Assembly (NCBI RefSeq): GCF_023184515.1
Contig: NZ_JAAHBP010000035.1
Span: 1 to 46,702 of the forward strand
Origin: Streptomyces sp. D2-8
Lineage (GTDB): Bacteria > Actinomycetota > Actinomycetes > Streptomycetales > Streptomycetaceae
Length of the DNA stretch: 46,702 nt
Reading direction: 5' to 3'
Under the pieces are notes generated by a model. The model did not search any database and had not been told where the DNA came from. It was given only the letters and a program-made list of their open reading frames with translations. A program made the translations under genes and the position numbers. Shown here piece after piece: positions 1-8,073 of this stretch. The first letter of the stretch is position 1; each line of letters begins with the position of its first letter.

Positions 1-122
1 CCAGGTCCTCGACGTTCTTCAGGACCTGCTGCGGTGCTGGACCGGTGCATGCACCACCTGCGGACGACCTCTACCCGCCCGACGAAACCGCCGCAGACAG
101 CTCAGAACCTAACGAAGCACTA
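1..122. other. Window-edge sequence, possible gene end
   Basis: This stretch precedes the MITE-like element. The second forward frame is open from the window edge to a TAA near 105-107 and gives a short Arg- and Cys-containing tail. The third frame stays open into the element. Neither is recognisable. It may be the 3' end of a gene cut by the window edge or ordinary intergenic DNA. Confidence 0.2.
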
Positions 123-351
123 CTAGGGCCTGTCGTTTGGATCAGGTCGCAGGGAAGCGACGGTGCTTCTCAACGCCGGTGAGCGGGGTCTGGTGCGTGT
201 CTCTGCAAGGCGGAGGAGGGCGTCGACGCGATGGGGGTCCCCCCTGCTCGAGCGAAGTCGAGAGCTTGGGGGAGTCGGCAACCGACGACAACGCGGCAGA
301 GGCGCGTGCCAGGCCCCGCGTCTGCGGTCTGATCCAAACGACAGGCCCTAG
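123..351. mobile_element. 229-bp MITE-like element with perfect 23-bp inverted ends
   Basis: Bases 123-145 and 329-351 are exact reverse complements (23 of 23). The outermost CTAG at each end is itself palindromic, so it may include a TA or CTAG target duplication; the terminal repeat proper would then start GGGCCTGTCGTTTGG. No transposase is encoded inside, which fits a miniature inverted-repeat element mobilised in trans. As far as I recall, ends of this type occur on IS5-like elements of streptomycetes. The right end lies in the stop codon of the tetR gene. Confidence 0.8.
233..274. repeat. Imperfect C-run/G-run palindrome inside the MITE
   Basis: A run of G and C, then CTCGAGCGAAGTCGAGAGC, then a G run can fold into an imperfect hairpin. 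Very similar C-run/CTCGAGCG/G-run sequences are, as far as I know, widespread intergenic repeats in Streptomyces. The element therefore seems to carry, or to have been invaded by, a second repeat family. Confidence 0.5.
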
Positions 352-1061
352 CGGTCCCCGGCAGGCCCGCCCGTGCGCTGTGCGCCCGCGGTCTCGTCCG
401 GGTGGAGGGCATCGAGGATGAGGGTGAGGCCGAAGACGAACTCGTCGGCGTAGTCGTAGCCGGGCTTGAGGACGTGCTCGGTGGCCAGTTCGGCGAGGTG
501 GGGGTAGGCGTCGGCGGGCATGTCGCGCAGGATGGAGCCCGCGACCTCGTCCAGCTCGGCCGCGCCTCTGAACGGCAGGCTCAGCTCCTGGAGTACGAAC
601 CCGTACAGGTAGCTGTCGATCAGTGAGACGGCGTGCGCGGCCAGGGGGACGGAGAATCCTCCGGCGCGCAGCGTGCCGATGACGGCGTCGTGATGGCGCA
701 GGGTCGCGGGGCCGGGCTGGGAACGGGAGTCCATGAGGCCGATGGCCCAGGGATGGCGCCGGAGGACGGCACGGGCGGAGTCCGCGCGGTGGCGCAGGGC
801 ACTCTTCCAGTCCGTGTCGCGCGGCGGCAGGTCGATCTCGGCGAACACCGCGTCCACCATGCCGTCCAGGATGTCTTCCCGGCCCGCGACGTGGTGGTAG
901 AGCGACATCGCCTCGACACCCAGCGGTTCGGCGATGGCCCGCATGGTGAGCGCCGCCGCCCCCTTCTCGTCCGCCACCGCCAGCGCCGTGCGGATCACGC
1001 GCTCACGACTGAGCGGAGTACGCGCCGACGCCCCCCGTCGGCCCTTGTTTCCCTCGGGCAT
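348..1061 (-). CDS. TetR/AcrR family transcriptional repressor
   Basis: A 237-residue one-component regulator. The N-terminal helix-turn-helix lies around residues 15-60 and ends in the typical LYHHVAGREDILDGMVDAV segment; its SLYHHV resembles TetR proteins that carry the TetR_C-type ligand domain. The rest is the helical ligand-binding and dimerisation part. The gene is divergent from the oxidoreductase at 1170, with two palindromes between them, so it most likely represses that gene and itself. The last codons abut the MITE, whose CTAG end provides the TAG stop, so the native C-terminus may have been a little different. The ligand is unknown. Confidence 0.88.
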   Translation of the reverse strand: MPEGNKGRRGASARTPLSRERVIRTALAVADEKGAAALTMRAIAEPLGVEAMSLYHHVAGREDILDGMVDAVFAEIDLPPRDTDWKSALRHRADSARAVLRRHPWAIGLMDSRSQPGPATLRHHDAVIGTLRAGGFSVPLAAHAVSLIDSYLYGFVLQELSLPFRGAAELDEVAGSILRDMPADAYPHLAELATEHVLKPGYDYADEFVFGLTLILDALHPDETAGAQRTGGPAGDR

Positions 1062-1097
1062 CCAGCCCCTCCTTCTCGCTTCCCTCGGGCGCTCCCC

Positions 1098-1126
1098 TTG
1101 ACCGCCTTACGGCATAAGGCTAGCTT
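1098..1126 (+). promoter_or_regulatory. Promoter of the oxidoreductase gene with embedded operator
   Basis: A TTGACC -35 box (1098-1103) and a TAGCTT -10 box (1121-1126) are separated by exactly 17 bp. The 17-bp spacer is itself the first palindromic operator, so repressor bound here would exclude RNA polymerase. The downstream start codon at 1170 has GAAGGGG as a ribosome binding site. Confidence 0.65.
1104..1120. promoter_or_regulatory. TetR operator, copy 1
   Basis: GCCTTACGGCATAAGGC is a near-perfect palindrome of the form GCCTTA-N5-TAAGGC. It fills the spacer of the predicted promoter between the divergent regulator and oxidoreductase genes. Confidence 0.75.
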
Positions 1127-1143
1127 GCCTTACAACATAAGGT
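1127..1143. promoter_or_regulatory. TetR operator, copy 2
   Basis: GCCTTACAACATAAGGT repeats the same half-sites 23 bp downstream of copy 1, centre to centre. It lies just past the predicted -10 box. Two spaced copies suggest binding of two repressor dimers. Confidence 0.72.
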
Positions 1144-1169
1144 AGACATTCCGGCGAAGGGGCTGCGCC

Positions 1170-1880
1170 ATGGACACGGACCGCGTGAAGAAGGTCTGCA
1201 TCATCGGGGCTTCAGGGAAGCTCGGGCAGTACATGGTCAGGCACGCGCTGGAGCGCGGCTACGAGGTGGTCGGGGTGTGCCGGGAGCGCAGCGTGCCGAA
1301 GCTGGCCGCGTTCGAGGGCCGGATGACCATCGTCCCCGGGCCCACCGACGACCCGGAGGTGATCCGGCGGGCGGTCGCCGGGTGCGACGGGGTGCTGACG
1401 GTGCTGGTGCCGTGGGGGGTGCGGCAGTACGCGTCGGGCACCGCGCAGGCGGTGCTCGACCACGCACGGCCGGGCGCGCGCCTGGTCTTCTCCTGCGGCT
1501 GGCACATCACACGCGACGGCAAGGACACGTACTCACGGATGTTCACCCTGGGCGTCCGGATCGCCGCCGTACTGGGCAAGCTCGTCCGCGCCGTCGAGAT
1601 CGACGACCAGGTCGAGGCGTGCCGGCGGGTGTTCGCCAGCGACACCCGGTGGACCGTGGTGCGCGGCAGCAGTCTGGAGGAGGGCGAGAGTCAGGGCCTG
1701 CCCGTGTGGAGCCGGCATGTCGGCGACCCGGTCCTGGCCGGCAACCTGACGCGCCGGGTGGACTTCGCGCTGTTCATGGTGGAAGCGCTCACCGACGACA
1801 CGCTCGTCCAAGAGGCCCCGGCGATCGTCGGCTGCCGAACCCCCGGCGCCCTCGCCCACGCCGGGAAGCCTCACGCCTAG
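1170..1880 (+). CDS. NAD(P)-binding oxidoreductase (NmrA/SDR-like)
   Basis: A 236-residue protein with a Rossmann fold start: a hydrophobic strand followed by GASGKLG at residues 13-19 (GxxGxxG), which binds the dinucleotide. The middle has the pattern of atypical short-chain dehydrogenases that act as NAD(P)H-binding reductases or sensors; no classical YxxxK is evident. It is probably cytoplasmic. It lies alone downstream of the TetR-controlled promoter, so it is probably induced by the regulator's ligand, perhaps in detoxification or redox response. The substrate cannot be named. Confidence 0.8.
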   Translation: MDTDRVKKVCIIGASGKLGQYMVRHALERGYEVVGVCRERSVPKLAAFEGRMTIVPGPTDDPEVIRRAVAGCDGVLTVLVPWGVRQYASGTAQAVLDHARPGARLVFSCGWHITRDGKDTYSRMFTLGVRIAAVLGKLVRAVEIDDQVEACRRVFASDTRWTVVRGSSLEEGESQGLPVWSRHVGDPVLAGNLTRRVDFALFMVEALTDDTLVQEAPAIVGCRTPGALAHAGKPHA

Positions 1881-1921
1881 CCGGGCGACGCGACGCCCGG
1901 GGCACCCCGCTCGGCTTCGCT

Positions 1922-2923
1922 TCAGCGCGTCGCCCAGTGGCATGCCACCTGTGCCGTGCCGCCGCCGTCGAGGATCCCCGGATCCTGACCGCGGCACGCG
2001 CCCGCGACGCCCGCCCGTTCCGCCTCACCGCTCGCCAGCACCTGGCAGCGGGCGTGGAAGCGGCACCCCGGCGGCACACGCGACGGGTCCGGGGGCTCGC
2101 CCGTGAGGACCACCGGGTCGCCCGGGGCCTCCGGGAGGACGGACAACAGGGCCTGGGTGTAGGGGTGCCGAGGAGCCGTCAGCACCTGCTCCACCGCCCC
2201 CGTCTCCACGATCCGGCCCAGGTACATCACGGCGACCCTGTCGGCGATGTTCCACGCCAGGCCCAGGTCGTGCGTGACGACCAGCGCGGACAGGCCGAGC
2301 TCGGCACGCAGCCGTAGCAACAGGGCGAGGATCTCGCCGCGTACCGAGGCGTCCAGGGACGCCACCGGCTCGTCGGCGACGAGGAGTTCGGGCTCCAGGA
2401 CGAGCGCGCCGGCGATGACGACCCGCTGGCGTTGCCCGCCGGACAGTTCGTGTGGGTAGCGCAGGAAGAAGCGCTCCGCAGGGCGCAGTCCGGCCCGGGA
2501 CAGGGCCTCGGCGACCGCCGTGCGCTCGTCGCCGCCGTAGCCGTGGATGCGCAGGCCCTCGGCGACCGCGTCGTACACCGTGTGCCGGGGGTTGAGTGAG
2601 CCGCTGGGGTCCTGGAGGACCAGCTGGACGCGTTTGCGGTAGGCCTTGAGGGACCGGCCGGAGTAGTCCAGCGGGCGGCCGTCGAAGGTGACCCGGCCCG
2701 CCGTCGGCTCGACCAGCCCCAGCAGACCGCGGGCCAGGGTCGTCTTGCCGCAGCCGGACTCGCCGACCAGCGCGACGATCTCGCCGGGTCGGATGTCGAG
2801 GTCGACGCCGTCCACCGCGCGGGCCCGGGGGCCGCCGTGCCGGCCGGGGAGCGTGACGTAGAGGCCCTGGGCGCTCAGCAGAGGGACCGTGGTGACCTCG
2901 GGGGCCGTGGGGGACGTGGTCAT
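1922..2923 (-). CDS. Oligopeptide ABC transporter ATP-binding protein (OppF/DppF type)
   Basis: A 333-residue ABC ATPase. Walker A is GESGCGKT at 54-61, the Q-loop lies in VLQDPSGSLNP, the signature is LSGGQRQRV, Walker B is LLVADEPVASLD and the switch histidine is in VVTHDLG. The C-terminus has the oligopeptide-transporter extension (HPYTQALL, and PPGCRFHARC with cysteines). It energises peptide import together with the ATPase upstream. Its ATG overlaps the upstream TGA by four bases (ATGA), so it is translationally coupled. It is the last gene of the five-gene importer operon. Confidence 0.93.
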   Translation of the reverse strand: MTTSPTAPEVTTVPLLSAQGLYVTLPGRHGGPRARAVDGVDLDIRPGEIVALVGESGCGKTTLARGLLGLVEPTAGRVTFDGRPLDYSGRSLKAYRKRVQLVLQDPSGSLNPRHTVYDAVAEGLRIHGYGGDERTAVAEALSRAGLRPAERFFLRYPHELSGGQRQRVVIAGALVLEPELLVADEPVASLDASVRGEILALLLRLRAELGLSALVVTHDLGLAWNIADRVAVMYLGRIVETGAVEQVLTAPRHPYTQALLSVLPEAPGDPVVLTGEPPDPSRVPPGCRFHARCQVLASGEAERAGVAGACRGQDPGILDGGGTAQVACHWATR

Positions 2924-3951
2924 GGCGTGCTGGGCCTCGCTTCCTCCAGGGCCCCCGGTTTCCCGGCCGGCCGCTCTTCACCGGCTTGCGCTCCCGCTTC
3001 CGGCGGACCGACCAGCACACACGCAGCCCGCCGCTCCGGCCCCGCCGCCCGCAGCGCCGGGTCCTCCTCGGCGCACGACTCGAGCGCCACCGGGCAGCGC
3101 GGATGGAACGTGCACCCGGACGGCAACGCGGCAGGATCCGGGGGGTCGCCCGCCAGGCCCTGCGGGGCGAACCGGGACGCCGGGTCGCCGATGCGCGGGA
3201 ACGCGGCCGACAGAGCCCGGGCGTACGGGTGCCGGGCGCCCTCGTACACCTGCTGAGCGGGGCCCTCCTCGACCACCCGGCCCGCGTACATCACCGCGAG
3301 CCGGTCACAGGTGTCGGCGAGGACCGCCAGGTCGTGGCTGATCATGATCAGGCCGAGGTCCTGGTCCGCGACCAGCTGCTCGATGAGCCGGAGGATCTGG
3401 GCCTGGATCATCACGTCGAGCGCGGTCGTCGGCTCGTCGGCGACGATCAGTCGCGGATCGCAGGCCAGAGCCATCGCGATCATGACGCGCTGGCGCTGGC
3501 CGCCGGACAGTTCGTGCGGGTAGGCGTCCGCGCGGGCCGCCGGCAGGCCGACCTGCTCCAGCAGCTCGCCGGTCTTCTTCTTCGCCCCGGCCGCGGTCGC
3601 CTTCCGGTGCAGCAGGATCGGCTCGGCGATCTGGTCGCCGATGCGGTGCACGGCGTTGAGGGAGTGCATCGCGCCCTGGAAGACGATGGAGGCCCCGGCC
3701 CAGCGGACCGCCCGGACCCGGCCCCACTTCATGGTCAGCACGTCCTCGCCGTCGAGGAGCACCTCCCCGGTGATCCGGGCGCCCGCCGGCAGCAGCCGCA
3801 GCAGAGCCAGGGCCAGCGTGGACTTGCCGCAGCCGGACTCCCCGGCGACGCCGAGCTTCTGCCCCGCCTCCAGGCGCAGATCCACCCCGCGCACGGCGGC
3901 CGCCCCGCCCGCGTACGTCACGGTCAGGTTCCTGACGTCGAGCAGACTCAA
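2920..3951 (-). CDS. Oligopeptide ABC transporter ATP-binding protein (OppD/DppD type)
   Basis: A 343-residue ABC ATPase when started at the TTG at 3951, which overlaps the permease TGA (TTGA). A longer open frame runs upstream, but only into permease coding sequence. Walker A is GESGCGKS at 37-44; the signature is LSGGQRQRVM and Walker B LIVADEPTTALD. The C-terminal oligopeptide/dipeptide extension (HPYARALSAAFP, and CTFHPRCP with cysteines) is present. It pairs with the OppF-type subunit to drive the two permeases. Confidence 0.9.
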   Translation of the reverse strand: MSLLDVRNLTVTYAGGAAAVRGVDLRLEAGQKLGVAGESGCGKSTLALALLRLLPAGARITGEVLLDGEDVLTMKWGRVRAVRWAGASIVFQGAMHSLNAVHRIGDQIAEPILLHRKATAAGAKKKTGELLEQVGLPAARADAYPHELSGGQRQRVMIAMALACDPRLIVADEPTTALDVMIQAQILRLIEQLVADQDLGLIMISHDLAVLADTCDRLAVMYAGRVVEEGPAQQVYEGARHPYARALSAAFPRIGDPASRFAPQGLAGDPPDPAALPSGCTFHPRCPVALESCAEEDPALRAAGPERRAACVLVGPPEAGAQAGEERPAGKPGALEEARPSTP

Positions 3952-4862
3952 CGCGACACCCCCAGCCTGGGGTTGAGGACGGACTCCACGGCCCGCCCGC
4001 ACAACGTGAACGCCAGCGCCACCACGGCGATGGCGATGCCCGGCGGCACCAGGTACCACCAGTCCCCGGCACTGACCGCGCCCGCCTCGCGCGCGTCCTG
4101 GAGCAGTCCGCCCCACGACACGACCGTGGGGTCGCCGAGGCCCAGGAAGGCGAGCGTCGCCTCCGCGAGGATGGCCGAGGAGATGATCAGGGTCGTCTGG
4201 GCCAGGACCAGCGGCATCACATTCGGCAGGACGTGCCGGGACATGACGTGCCAGTGGCCGCCGCCGAGCGCCTGCGCCCGCTCGATGTACGGCCGGGTCT
4301 CCACCGCGAGGGTCTGGGCCCGCACCAGCCGGGCCGTGGTCGGCCAGGTGGTGACGCCGATCGCCACGACGGTCGTGGTCAGCGAGCGGGACATCACGGT
4401 CGCCAGGGCGATCGCGAGCACCAGCGTCGGCATGACCAGGAACCAGTCGGTGACCCGCATCATCACCGTCGCGTACCAGCCCTTGAAGTGCCCCGCCGTC
4501 ACCCCGATCAGCGTGCCGATCGCCACCGACAGCACGGCGGCGAGCAGCCCGACCAGCAGCGACACCCGCGAACCCCAGATCACCAGGCCCAGCAGGTCAC
4601 GCCCGAACTGGTCGGTGCCGAGCGGGAACTCGGCGCTCGGGCTCTGCATCGGGCGCCCGGGCGCGTCGGTCACGCTGCTCACGTCGGAGCCGACGAACAG
4701 CGGTGCGAACAGCGCCAGCAGCGCGCACAGCGCGAGCACGGTCAGGCCGTACAGCCCCGCCCGTTCGGAGCGGTACTGCCGCCAGAAGCGGGCGACGGAC
4801 GCCCGGCGGCGCTGCCGGGCCAGGGCGCGCGGGCTGGGGGCCGTCTCGGCAGTCGTCGTCAT
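3948..4862 (-). CDS. Peptide ABC transporter permease (OppC/DppC type)
   Basis: A 304-residue inner-membrane permease. After a charged N-terminus and a first membrane segment (about 38-58) comes the OppC-type extracytoplasmic stretch with FPLGTDQFGRDLL, then five further hydrophobic segments. The cytoplasmic coupling (EAA) loop is ERAQALGGGHWHVMSRHVLPN. The start ATG overlaps the upstream permease stop by four bases. It forms the translocation channel with the OppB-type subunit. Confidence 0.92.
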   Translation of the reverse strand: MTTTAETAPSPRALARQRRRASVARFWRQYRSERAGLYGLTVLALCALLALFAPLFVGSDVSSVTDAPGRPMQSPSAEFPLGTDQFGRDLLGLVIWGSRVSLLVGLLAAVLSVAIGTLIGVTAGHFKGWYATVMMRVTDWFLVMPTLVLAIALATVMSRSLTTTVVAIGVTTWPTTARLVRAQTLAVETRPYIERAQALGGGHWHVMSRHVLPNVMPLVLAQTTLIISSAILAEATLAFLGLGDPTVVSWGGLLQDAREAGAVSAGDWWYLVPPGIAIAVVALAFTLCGRAVESVLNPRLGVSR

Positions 4863-5905
4863 CGGGCCACCCGGGGGTCCAGCAGCGGATAGACCAGGTC
4901 GGCGAGGGTGTTCATGAGGATCACCGCGGCGGCGAACACGAAGAACAGTCCCTGCACGAGCGGCAGATCGGGCACGCTCAGCGCCTGGTAGAACAGCCCG
5001 CCGAGGCCGGGCCAGGAGAACACCGTCTCCACGAGAATCACGCCCGCCACCGTCCGCCCGAGGTTGATGAAGATCAGCGTCACGGTCGGCAGCAGCGCGT
5101 TCGGCACGGCGTGCCGACGGCGTACGAGGTCGTCGCGCAGCCCCTTGGCCCGCGCGGTCGTCAGATAGTCGCTGCCCATCTCGTCCAGCAGTGCCGACCG
5201 TGTGACCAGCAGGGTCTGCCCGTACTCCACGGCCACCAGCGTCACCACCGGCAGCACCAGATGGTGCGCCACGTCCACGACGTACGCGAAGCCCTCCTCG
5301 CCGCCCGACTCCATGCCGCCGGTCGGGAACATGCCGGGCAGCGGGCCGATGCCCACCGACAGCACGATGATCAGCAGCAGCCCCAGCCAGAAGGACGGGA
5401 TGGAGTACAGCGTCAGCGCGAGGCCCGTGTTGACGCGGTCGCCCAGCCTGCCGTGCCGCCAGGCCGACCGGGTGCCGAGGAAGATGCCCAGCGCCGTGTA
5501 GAGGACGAACGCGGTCCCGGTGAGCAGCAGGGTGTTCGGCAGCGCCTCGGTGATCTTGTCGACGACGGGGGCGCGGAACTGGTACGACGTCCCGAAGTCG
5601 CCCGTGAGCGCCTTGCCGCAGTAGTCCGTGAACTGCCGCCACAGGGGCAGGTCGAGGCCGAACTCCTCGCGGTAGGCGGCCAGCTGCTCCGCCGACACCT
5701 GACGGCCGCCCGTCATGGTCTTCACCGGGTCGCCGGGGATCAGCCGGAAAAGGAAGAAGCTGGTCACGAGGACGGCCAGCAGCGATACGGCGGCACCGGC
5801 CACCTTGCCCGCCAGGTACCGCGGGTACGCGGAGCTCTTGCGTACCCGCGGCCCGGCCGCCCTCTGCTTGTCCTCGACCAGCGCGGGGGTCGCGTCAGCG
5901 GTCAT
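4859..5905 (-). CDS. Peptide ABC transporter permease (OppB/DppB type)
   Basis: A 348-residue permease with an N-terminal membrane segment (about 30-52) followed by the typical FRLIPGDPV motif. A periplasmic-side loop and five more membrane segments follow. The EAA coupling loop is TTARAKGLRDDLVRRRHAVPNALLP. It lies 18 bp after the substrate-binding protein gene and is coupled by ATGA to the next permease. The N-terminal cytoplasmic tail of about 28 residues is longer than in many homologues. Confidence 0.92.
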   Translation of the reverse strand: MTADATPALVEDKQRAAGPRVRKSSAYPRYLAGKVAGAAVSLLAVLVTSFFLFRLIPGDPVKTMTGGRQVSAEQLAAYREEFGLDLPLWRQFTDYCGKALTGDFGTSYQFRAPVVDKITEALPNTLLLTGTAFVLYTALGIFLGTRSAWRHGRLGDRVNTGLALTLYSIPSFWLGLLLIIVLSVGIGPLPGMFPTGGMESGGEEGFAYVVDVAHHLVLPVVTLVAVEYGQTLLVTRSALLDEMGSDYLTTARAKGLRDDLVRRRHAVPNALLPTVTLIFINLGRTVAGVILVETVFSWPGLGGLFYQALSVPDLPLVQGLFFVFAAAVILMNTLADLVYPLLDPRVAR

Positions 5906-5923
5906 GAGTACCCGCTCGCCGCC

Positions 5924-7777
5924 CTACTCGCGTTCCTCGGCGGTGGCCCGCCGCCGCATGGCGGCGAAACCGCCGAGCCCGGCGAGGACGACGATACCGG
6001 CGACGATCGCGACCACGACCCCGGTCGACGACGCGTTGTCCGACGACCCGCCGGAGTCCGCCGGGACCGCCGACCACCAGCTCCAGTAGCCGTCCTGGCC
6101 GTAGATGTTGCCCGCCTTCGCCGGCATGGTCGTGATCGACTTGATCTGGTCCGTCCGGAAGGCCTCGACCGCGTTCGGATACGCCATGACGTTCATGTAC
6201 CCGAGGTCGTACAGCCGCGACTCCATCTGCTTGACGATGTCCGCCCGTTTGGCGGGGTCGTACTCGGTGAGCTGACGGGCGTAGAGCTCGTCGTACTTCT
6301 TGTCGCAGATGAAGTTGTCCGTCGCGCCCGTCTCCTCGGGGGTCGCCGGAAGGGCCCCGCAGGTGTGGATGGACAGCACGAAGTCCGGGTCGGGGTTGAC
6401 CGACCAGCCGTCGAACGCCAGGTCGTACGTGCCGGCCAGCCACGGGTCGGTCACGTTGTCCAGGCAGTTGAGCCGGACGCCGATGCCGAGCTTGCCCCAC
6501 CACTCCTGGAGGTACTTGCCGACCGCCTTGTCGTTGGGGTCGGTGGCGTGACACAGCACGCGGTAGGTGATCGGCTTGCCGTCCTTGCCGACGCGTTTGC
6601 CGTCGCCGTTCTTCTTGTACCCCGCCTGGTCGAGCAGCCGGGCCGCCTCGGCCGGGTCGTACGTCAGTTTCCGGCTCGCGGACGGCTTCCAGAAGTAGTC
6701 CTGGAAGCGCGGCGGGATATAGCCCTCGCCCTCGACGGCGTGGCCCCGGAACACCTTGTCGATGATGGCCTCGCGGTCGACGGCCCGGAACAGCGCGTTG
6801 CGCACCCGCTGGTCCAGCAGGGAGGGGTGGCCGTCGCCGAATTTCTTGCCGTTCTTCGCCTTGGCACCCGGGTTGGTGGCGAGGGCGTAGAAGCGGCGGC
6901 CGGGGGCGTCGTTCACCTGGATGTCGTCCGCGCCCTTCAACGACTCCGCCTGAGCGGGCGTCAGGGAAGGGGACCCGGCGACGAAGGACACCTCGCCCTT
7001 GCGCAGCGCCGACACGGCCGCGTCCTGGTCCTTGTAGTAGCGGAAGACCAGCTCGTCGAACTTCGGCGACCCGCGCCAGAAGTCCTTGTTGGCCTTGAGC
7101 CGGACATAGCTGTCGGCCTTGTAGCCGCTCAGCACGAACGGTCCGTTCCCCACGACGGGGAAGCTCTTGTCGTTGTTGAACTCGGAGAAGTCCGAGACCT
7201 TCTCCCACACGTGCTTCGGCACGATCGGCACGTCCAGCGCGGCCATCGTGGCCTGCGGCTTCTTCAACTCGATGACCAGCTTGGTGGGGCTCGGGGCCGT
7301 CACCTTGCGGAAGTTCCCGACATAGCTGCCGTTCGCCGTGGCCGCGCCGGTGTCGGTCATCATCTTGTTGAACGTCCACGCCGCGTCCTCGGCGGTGGCC
7401 TGCTGCCCGTCCGACCACGTGGAGTTGTCGCGGATCGTGTAGGTCCAGGTCAGCTTGTCCGGCGACGGCTCCCACTTGGTGGCCAGGCCCGCGATGGCGT
7501 GGTTGTCCTTGGGGTCGTAGTTGGTCAGGTACTCGTACATGAGCCGGTGGATGCTCGTGCTGAGCAGCCGGACCGCCAGGAACGGGCTGAGCGAGTCCAC
7601 GCTCTGCGCCACGGCGACGGTCAGCACCTTCTTGCCGTCGTCGGCCGCCCGGGCCTGCTGGGGCGCCGGGTCGAGCGGGGTGGCGAGACCGGCGGTGAGG
7701 GTGAGCGCGGCGGCCCCGGCCAGGGCGACGAGCCGGAGGCCGTGCGGGAGGCTGCGTTTCTGATCGTTCGTGCCCAT
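5924..7777 (-). CDS. Peptide-binding protein of the ABC importer, membrane-anchored at the C-terminus
   Basis: A 617-residue family 5 extracellular solute-binding protein (SBP_bac_5). It has a Sec signal sequence at about 15-44 ending QARA before ADDG, with no lipobox cysteine. The family pattern PDKLTWTYTIRDNSTWSDG is present. A hydrophobic segment at about 587-607 followed by RRR at the very C-terminus should anchor it in the membrane, replacing the usual lipid anchor. The ATG at 7777 is preferred because GAGG lies 7 bases upstream; an ATG 18 bases earlier has no ribosome binding site. First gene of the importer operon. Confidence 0.88.
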   Translation of the reverse strand: MGTNDQKRSLPHGLRLVALAGAAALTLTAGLATPLDPAPQQARAADDGKKVLTVAVAQSVDSLSPFLAVRLLSTSIHRLMYEYLTNYDPKDNHAIAGLATKWEPSPDKLTWTYTIRDNSTWSDGQQATAEDAAWTFNKMMTDTGAATANGSYVGNFRKVTAPSPTKLVIELKKPQATMAALDVPIVPKHVWEKVSDFSEFNNDKSFPVVGNGPFVLSGYKADSYVRLKANKDFWRGSPKFDELVFRYYKDQDAAVSALRKGEVSFVAGSPSLTPAQAESLKGADDIQVNDAPGRRFYALATNPGAKAKNGKKFGDGHPSLLDQRVRNALFRAVDREAIIDKVFRGHAVEGEGYIPPRFQDYFWKPSASRKLTYDPAEAARLLDQAGYKKNGDGKRVGKDGKPITYRVLCHATDPNDKAVGKYLQEWWGKLGIGVRLNCLDNVTDPWLAGTYDLAFDGWSVNPDPDFVLSIHTCGALPATPEETGATDNFICDKKYDELYARQLTEYDPAKRADIVKQMESRLYDLGYMNVMAYPNAVEAFRTDQIKSITTMPAKAGNIYGQDGYWSWWSAVPADSGGSSDNASSTGVVVAIVAGIVVLAGLGGFAAMRRRATAEERE

Positions 7778-7999
7778 GGTCGGACCTCGCGTCATCGCTC
7801 GGACGGGAAGGACGGGTTGATCAGCTGTCAGATACGTGATGTGTGTGTACCAGCGGCCGTCTCCACCCGTCAACGGCGTGTTCACCCCTTGTGGCCTGCG
7901 GAAATAACAAATTGGCGAGCTTTTCGCACTCATTGGTCGAGACCACTGACGCGCTCCTGGCCAGGGCCTGGCAACGGAATTCGCCCCTGAACGCGCCGA
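7778..7999. other. Upstream region of the peptide importer operon
   Basis: This region, with the terminators that follow, separates the importer operon from the ParA-like gene and must hold the importer promoter on the minus strand. I could not pick out a convincing -35/-10 pair. No gene is evident in either strand. Confidence 0.4.
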
Positions 8000-8029
8000 G
8001 GCCCGCGCCGAGTCGGAACGGCGCGGGCC
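8000..8029 (-). terminator. Hairpin downstream of the ParA-like gene (second)
   Basis: GGCCCGCGCCG (8000-8010) and CGGCGCGGGCC (8019-8029) form a perfect 11-bp stem with an 8-base loop. It lies just beyond another hairpin after the same gene. There is no U tract, as is common for streptomycete terminators. Confidence 0.6.
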
Positions 8030-8036
8030 GGGCGGG

Positions 8037-8062
8037 GATCGGCCCCTCGAAAGGGGCCGATC
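8037..8062 (-). terminator. Terminator hairpin of the ParA-like gene
   Basis: GATCGGCCCCT (8037-8047) pairs perfectly with AGGGGCCGATC (8052-8062) around a four-base loop that reads TTCG on the minus strand. It starts 11 bases after the stop codon of the 8074 gene. Together with the hairpin at 8000-8029 it should insulate the importer operon. Confidence 0.75.
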
Positions 8063-8073
8063 GGGTGAGGTGA

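Noticed and set aside
4703..7990. A 1095-codon plus-strand frame
   Set aside because: Antisense to the peptide importer genes, which have clear family motifs; the plus-strand product is compositionally biased and unrecognisable.
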